Source of the DNA: Crotophaga sulcirostris
Taxonomy: Eukaryota > Chordata > Aves > Cuculiformes > Crotophagidae
Assembly: GCA_013397455.1 (NCBI GenBank)
Contig: VYZB01000016.1
Location: forward strand, 4,860,014-4,924,013
Direction: 5' to 3'
Length of the DNA stretch: 64,000 nt
Below, piece after piece: positions 61,201 to 64,000 of the stretch. The notes under the pieces were generated by a model, which had not been told where the DNA came from, searched no databases, and saw only the letters and a program-made list of their open reading frames with translations. Every line of letters begins with the position of its first letter. The stretch's first letter is position 1. A program made the position numbers and the translations under genes.

Positions 61201-63979
61201 AGCAGTATGTTGCTACACACCAGAAACTAAAACCACTGAGTTATGGAAAAGCATTCATCTTAAATGAGGAAAAGCTGTACAGGAGTTTTGTAATGTCTAC
61301 TTTACCAGAAGGATCCGACGTGGCGCTCTCTAAAGGTTGCTGCTTCTTTTTTGCCCGGAATTGAGTAGTATTCAGAGCCTTCTGTGATATAGAAAGCAGA
61401 TTAAGTTCAACCACCCCACCTAGGTTCACTCATTTAAAATTCTGAGAAACGGCAATTAGGCAGAACACGTGGAAGTGTTTCACCTTTTCACAACTGAAAC
61501 ATCAGTAACATTTACTTAGGCCTATTTTGCCAGAATCACAGCACAGCAATCACACTGCTGAGGGACAGCAGCCACCCGACCGCGTGACCGACTGACATGT
61601 CGGCCACTGGCTGTGCAGCAGGAGGAATGTTTTAAGGAGCATACAGCCCCTCACTTCAGCATAATCACTATTTAATATCAACATTTCTCTGATCAGCAGC
61701 ACCTCCGGACTTTCCTTTTCACCCACATTTTGTCCCGATTCTTTCTATACTTCGAGCATTTTGTGACATGAAGATTAGAACAGTAATATTTAACAGTATA
61801 TAACAGTAAATCTACAACAGACCTGCATATCTGCAGCTTACTGACAACAGACTAACACTGTACTGAATTTTACAGCATGTTTTTCACCAATTCAAATATA
61901 TTTTGATACCTGGAAAACTTTTACGCAAACCTCTGCATAGCTGCTTTTATCACAGCCCCACTTTCTCAAATCTGCAGATGGTTAACTCTTCCTCTGTACG
62001 CCTGGAAGTTAAGTGGTCCAAAAACATTTTACAGTAATTGCAGTCTAAGTGTAGAAAAACAACTCACTCAAAAGTAGGTGATTTTTGTCTAACTCAAAAT
62101 GAATTTTATCAATGGAAAATTTAATTGTCTCATAAATATGTTCTTACTTCAGTACTGAACAACTACCAATGACTTATATTCCACTCAGTATGCCATTCTT
62201 TAAGAACATATATACCAGATATCAAGAAGATATTTGAAAGAACAACATATTCCCAGATGAGCAAGATAATGGGCTACATGACACAGGCCCACATAGAATA
62301 TGCATTTTATTACCCATTGAGATGATGACTGTAACTTTAAGCATTTCACTTGGCCATCTCACTGCAATACTTTGAGGGTTAATCATTTCGGACACCATTA
62401 AGGACTAGGGAAGTACTAAGACACAAATGAAAGGTCTTGCTCTCCCCTCCTCACTAATGCAGTCATAGCATGAAGTAAGTTAAAATTAAATTGACTGATA
62501 TGCAACTTTTTCTGTACCACATTCTCCTTAAGGTGCTTATCTTCAGAATCTGTCGTGCTGGTCTTCTGAGCTTCACCATCAAATGTTTTTGAGCGACGTG
62601 TTTTTTCACTAGGAAGAGAAAAATACCCTCACATAAATTCACAACACACTGAGAAAGAATGATCTTCAGCCATACACACAACAAAGTCTTAGGTTTAGGG
62701 AACATTTTGTACTGGTACATCATTCAGGTCATGTCTCCTAAACTGACTACATAAGTTGCAAATGGCACATAAGGGGGAACATAATCTTTATTGCTGAACA
62801 GCAATTGTCTTGACAATTCAGAAATCCATTACTTACTGACTACTGGGATAGCCGTGATGTTTTGAGGAGAAACTTCAGAACAGAATAATTATCACTGAAG
62901 ATATTTTAGCAGGAATGGAGAAGGCTTTCTTGGTGGGGAGCAGGGTTAGAAATCAAAAAATACACACTCTCACAAAAGCACTATTATCGTCTTGCTATTT
63001 CATTCACCGAAGGACTATTTCATATTTAAATCAAATTTGATTTAACAAATGAGAAACACGCTAACGCATATTAGAATTTGTTACAGATAGTTTAACGGGC
63101 TTTTACCTATTTTGCAATTCTTCCACTTTTTAACTTCAAAGACATGAGCATTTAGAGGACTAATTAAAACTTCACAGATATTTTAAAATCATTTAATTTT
63201 AAAAAAATACAAAAAAAACCCACCCCAAAAATACAAACAATACTTAAGTCACTGTGCTGCTCACACAAGGCAGACATTAATTTATTCTCTCATTTCTTTC
63301 CTACATTCCCCAGTCTTACTTGTTTGGTTTCTCATCTTGGTAATTTTAAGTTAAAGTATCTGTTTAATAAGCAGCTAGGGAAACCTGATAAACAGAACAT
63401 TTTTCCTGTTTCATCTAAAGATCTAAAGATTAAGTTACATGTTGGCAGTTACGTTCTTTCACCAGACCTTCTTCTTATGCTTTTCCTTTGTGGAGCTGAA
63501 ACATGCCCAGGTGACTCATTTTTTGAATGTTCCTCTCCATAACCATCCACAGCAGTGCTGTGCAAAGGGTGATCTATAAGGAACAGAAAATAAGCTGTAT
63601 GAAAATTGTTCCCATCTGTGCAGGCAAAGAGCACGGACACACTACCACTGCCTGCCATTCAGCTTTCAGTTAGAGTTTTGGTGGTTTGCTCACTAATATA
63701 AAGGAAGCCTTGTTAAAAGTATTATTTGAAGATTAAGAAAAATACATACAGTGAAAAGCTTCATAGTTTCTATACTCATCCACCTGCTATTTCTTTACAA
63801 GTTGAAGCCAAAGGTGCATCAAAGCTCAGCATGTACATATGGCATAGAGCAAGTAAAGATTTTGTATAATTTAAGTCTCTCTTTGTTATGGCATACATCC
63901 ATCTTCTATACATTTAAACAACTACTTTCTAAATTTTACCTTTTTTTTTAATATGGATTTCTAGCTGCTTTTTTGGATG
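55140..63979 (-). CDS. CENPU: Centromere protein U, C-terminal ~316 aa, 11 exons, 5' end outside window
   Basis: Kinetochore subunit of the constitutive centromere-associated network (CENP-O/P/Q/U/R group), also a Polo-like kinase 1 partner (PBIP1, MLF1IP). Exons, minus strand, in order: 63940-63979 (candidate), 63468-63573, 62837-62872 (candidate), 62518-62608, 61306-61381, 60147-60264, 59683-59761, 58695-58742, 57200-57261, 55955-56111, 55140-55277. Phases close to give 316 residues. The first part holds PLHST, equal to the human Plk1-docking site around Thr78, followed by a basic, low-complexity region. The C-terminal half is a long coiled coil (VITDIKKKRQRLLQL, EPQLKKLQREYAELQERE) ending in YGTSSLPALL and GAERHFQNINKKLEE, as in human. 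Converges on PRIMPOL. Confidence 0.93.
55955..56111 (-). CDS. CENPU: CENPU coiled-coil exon
   Basis: EPQLKKLQREYAELQERESS, then LLTSLKELQQDCLDY. Clear heptad pattern. Acceptor cctttttcag; donor GTA/GTAAGT. Confidence 0.95.
57200..57261 (-). CDS. CENPU: CENPU coiled-coil exon
   Basis: VITDIKKKRQRLLQLREELI matches human MISDIEKKRQRMIEVQDELL. Donor TTGG/GTAGGT. Confidence 0.95.
58470..58545 (+). mobile_element. CR1 LINE 3' terminal scrap, sense, in CENPU intron
   Basis: gttggactcgatgatccttg then ggtcccttccaactcagatc and attctgtgatc form the last ~75 bases of a CR1 3' end. Confidence 0.85.
58695..58742 (-). CDS. CENPU: CENPU short 48 bp exon
   Basis: IVEDQELKNMKKKNAK matches human QMLTNLKRKNAK. 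Multiple of three, phase 0 at both ends. Acceptor cctctgtag, donor AAG/GTAAAA. Confidence 0.9.
59683..59761 (-). CDS. CENPU: CENPU exon
   Basis: QKIESSVCRKAIDGFCCAFK, then DQITNL; matches human QRIESKVCKAAIATF. Acceptor gacttttccag, donor CTT/GTAAGT. Confidence 0.95.
60147..60264 (-). CDS. CENPU: CENPU exon
   Basis: SVQVWCPKELKRSPRDITEL then DVVLAEFEKTAANY; human has HIWCPEGMK and ELNIVLPEFEK. Acceptor gttcttctag, donor CAG/GTAAAT. Confidence 0.95.
61306..61381 (-). CDS. CENPU: CENPU exon, basic region
   Basis: KALNTTQFRAKKKQQPLESA followed by TSDPS; basic and poorly conserved. Acceptor atatcacag, donor TCTG/GTAAAG. Phase 0 to 1 fits its neighbours. Confidence 0.8.
62518..62608 (-). CDS. 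CENPU: CENPU exon, Ser/Thr/Lys-rich
   Basis: EKTRRSKTFDGEAQKTSTTD then SEDKHLKENV. Acceptor ctcttcctag is good. The donor GTG/GTACAG is weak but is the one that restores phase 0 for the next exon. Confidence 0.7.
62837..62872 (-). CDS. CENPU: CENPU candidate 36 bp cassette exon
   Basis: A perfect donor (GTCA/GTAAGT) closes a 36-base frame that reads FSSKHHGYPSS in phase with both neighbours. The acceptor (ctgttctgaag) is mediocre. As a multiple of three it can be skipped without frameshift. Confidence 0.45.
63468..63573 (-). CDS. CENPU: CENPU exon with Plk1-docking PLHST motif
   Basis: HPLHSTAVDGYGEEHSKNE matches human PPLHSTAIYADEEEFSK; the Thr codon is 63554-63556. Acceptor gttccttatag. 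The donor is uncertain: AAG/GTCTGG (used here) keeps frame, while the stronger TCTG/GTGAAA five bases further would not. Confidence 0.85.
63940..63979 (-). CDS. CENPU: CENPU candidate upstream exon, last seen at right edge
   Basis: A 40-base open segment, HPKKQLEIHIKKK plus one base, with donor AAAG/GTAAAA and acceptor cgtcttatag. It delivers the single base needed to complete Asp before HPLHST. I cannot match it to human sequence, so it rests on splice signals and phase. Confidence 0.4.
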
Positions 63980-64000
63980 CTATAAGACGGTTACAGCTGC

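Noticed and set aside
60855..61364. 169-codon plus-strand frame in a CENPU intron
   Set aside because: Antisense to CENPU and overlapping its exon 61306-61381; no recognisable domain.
62463..62723. 86-codon minus-strand frame over a CENPU exon
   Set aside because: Other frame than the CENPU reading; the exon frame with EKTRRSKTFDG fits splice phases.
62860..62894. Alternative 58 bp version of the CENPU cassette exon
   Set aside because: Using the upstream acceptor introduces an in-frame TGA.

Overview
The window is a stretch of vertebrate nuclear genome, most likely from a bird. It holds split genes with GT/AG introns, many CR1-type LINE fragments, an LTR fragment, low GC with two short CpG islands, and the gene order CASP3(-) - PRIMPOL(+) - CENPU(-). 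That order and orientation matches the known amniote synteny IRF2-CASP3-PRIMPOL-CENPU-ACSL1. Three almost identical CR1 3' ends with octamer tails (TGATACTG type) point to fairly recent CR1 activity. I would call it a non-galliform bird, but the species cannot be fixed from the sequence alone.

Layout. 1-420: a CpG island with a minus-strand splice donor and interferon/NF-kB-type sites. By synteny this may be the first exon and promoter of IRF2. 395-1694: nested and inverted CR1 copies. 1.7-22 kb: an intergenic region with no gene I can support. It carries an old CR1, a pair of inverted ~440 bp dispersed repeats (3.8 and 20.4 kb), a minus-strand 3' LTR with its polypurine tract (10.6-11.1 kb), a miRNA-like hairpin (12.0 kb) and a degenerate minisatellite (19.6-20.4 kb). 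23.3-30.4 kb: CASP3, minus strand, six coding exons, complete at 282 aa. 35.3-36.7 kb: a head-to-head CR1 pair, a short CpG island that is the best candidate for the divergent CASP3/PRIMPOL promoter, and a 145 bp near-perfect hairpin. 39.9-54.4 kb: PRIMPOL, plus strand, twelve coding exons, complete at 577 aa. 55.1-64 kb: CENPU, minus strand, the C-terminal ~316 aa in eleven exons, with the N-terminus beyond the right edge.

How the genes relate. CASP3 (apoptotic executioner protease) and PRIMPOL (repriming primase-polymerase) are divergent and probably share a promoter region. PRIMPOL and CENPU (constitutive centromere-associated network subunit) converge tail to tail, with stop codons about 700 bp apart and opposing polyadenylation signals that interleave. 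The reading frames of all three genes were rebuilt by hand across splice sites; every phase closes without a frameshift or internal stop, apart from two uncertain CENPU joints that are marked.

I found no evidence of a wholly new gene system. The most unusual DNA is the 145 bp hairpin at 36.54-36.69 kb, next to the CpG island and the inverted CR1 pair.
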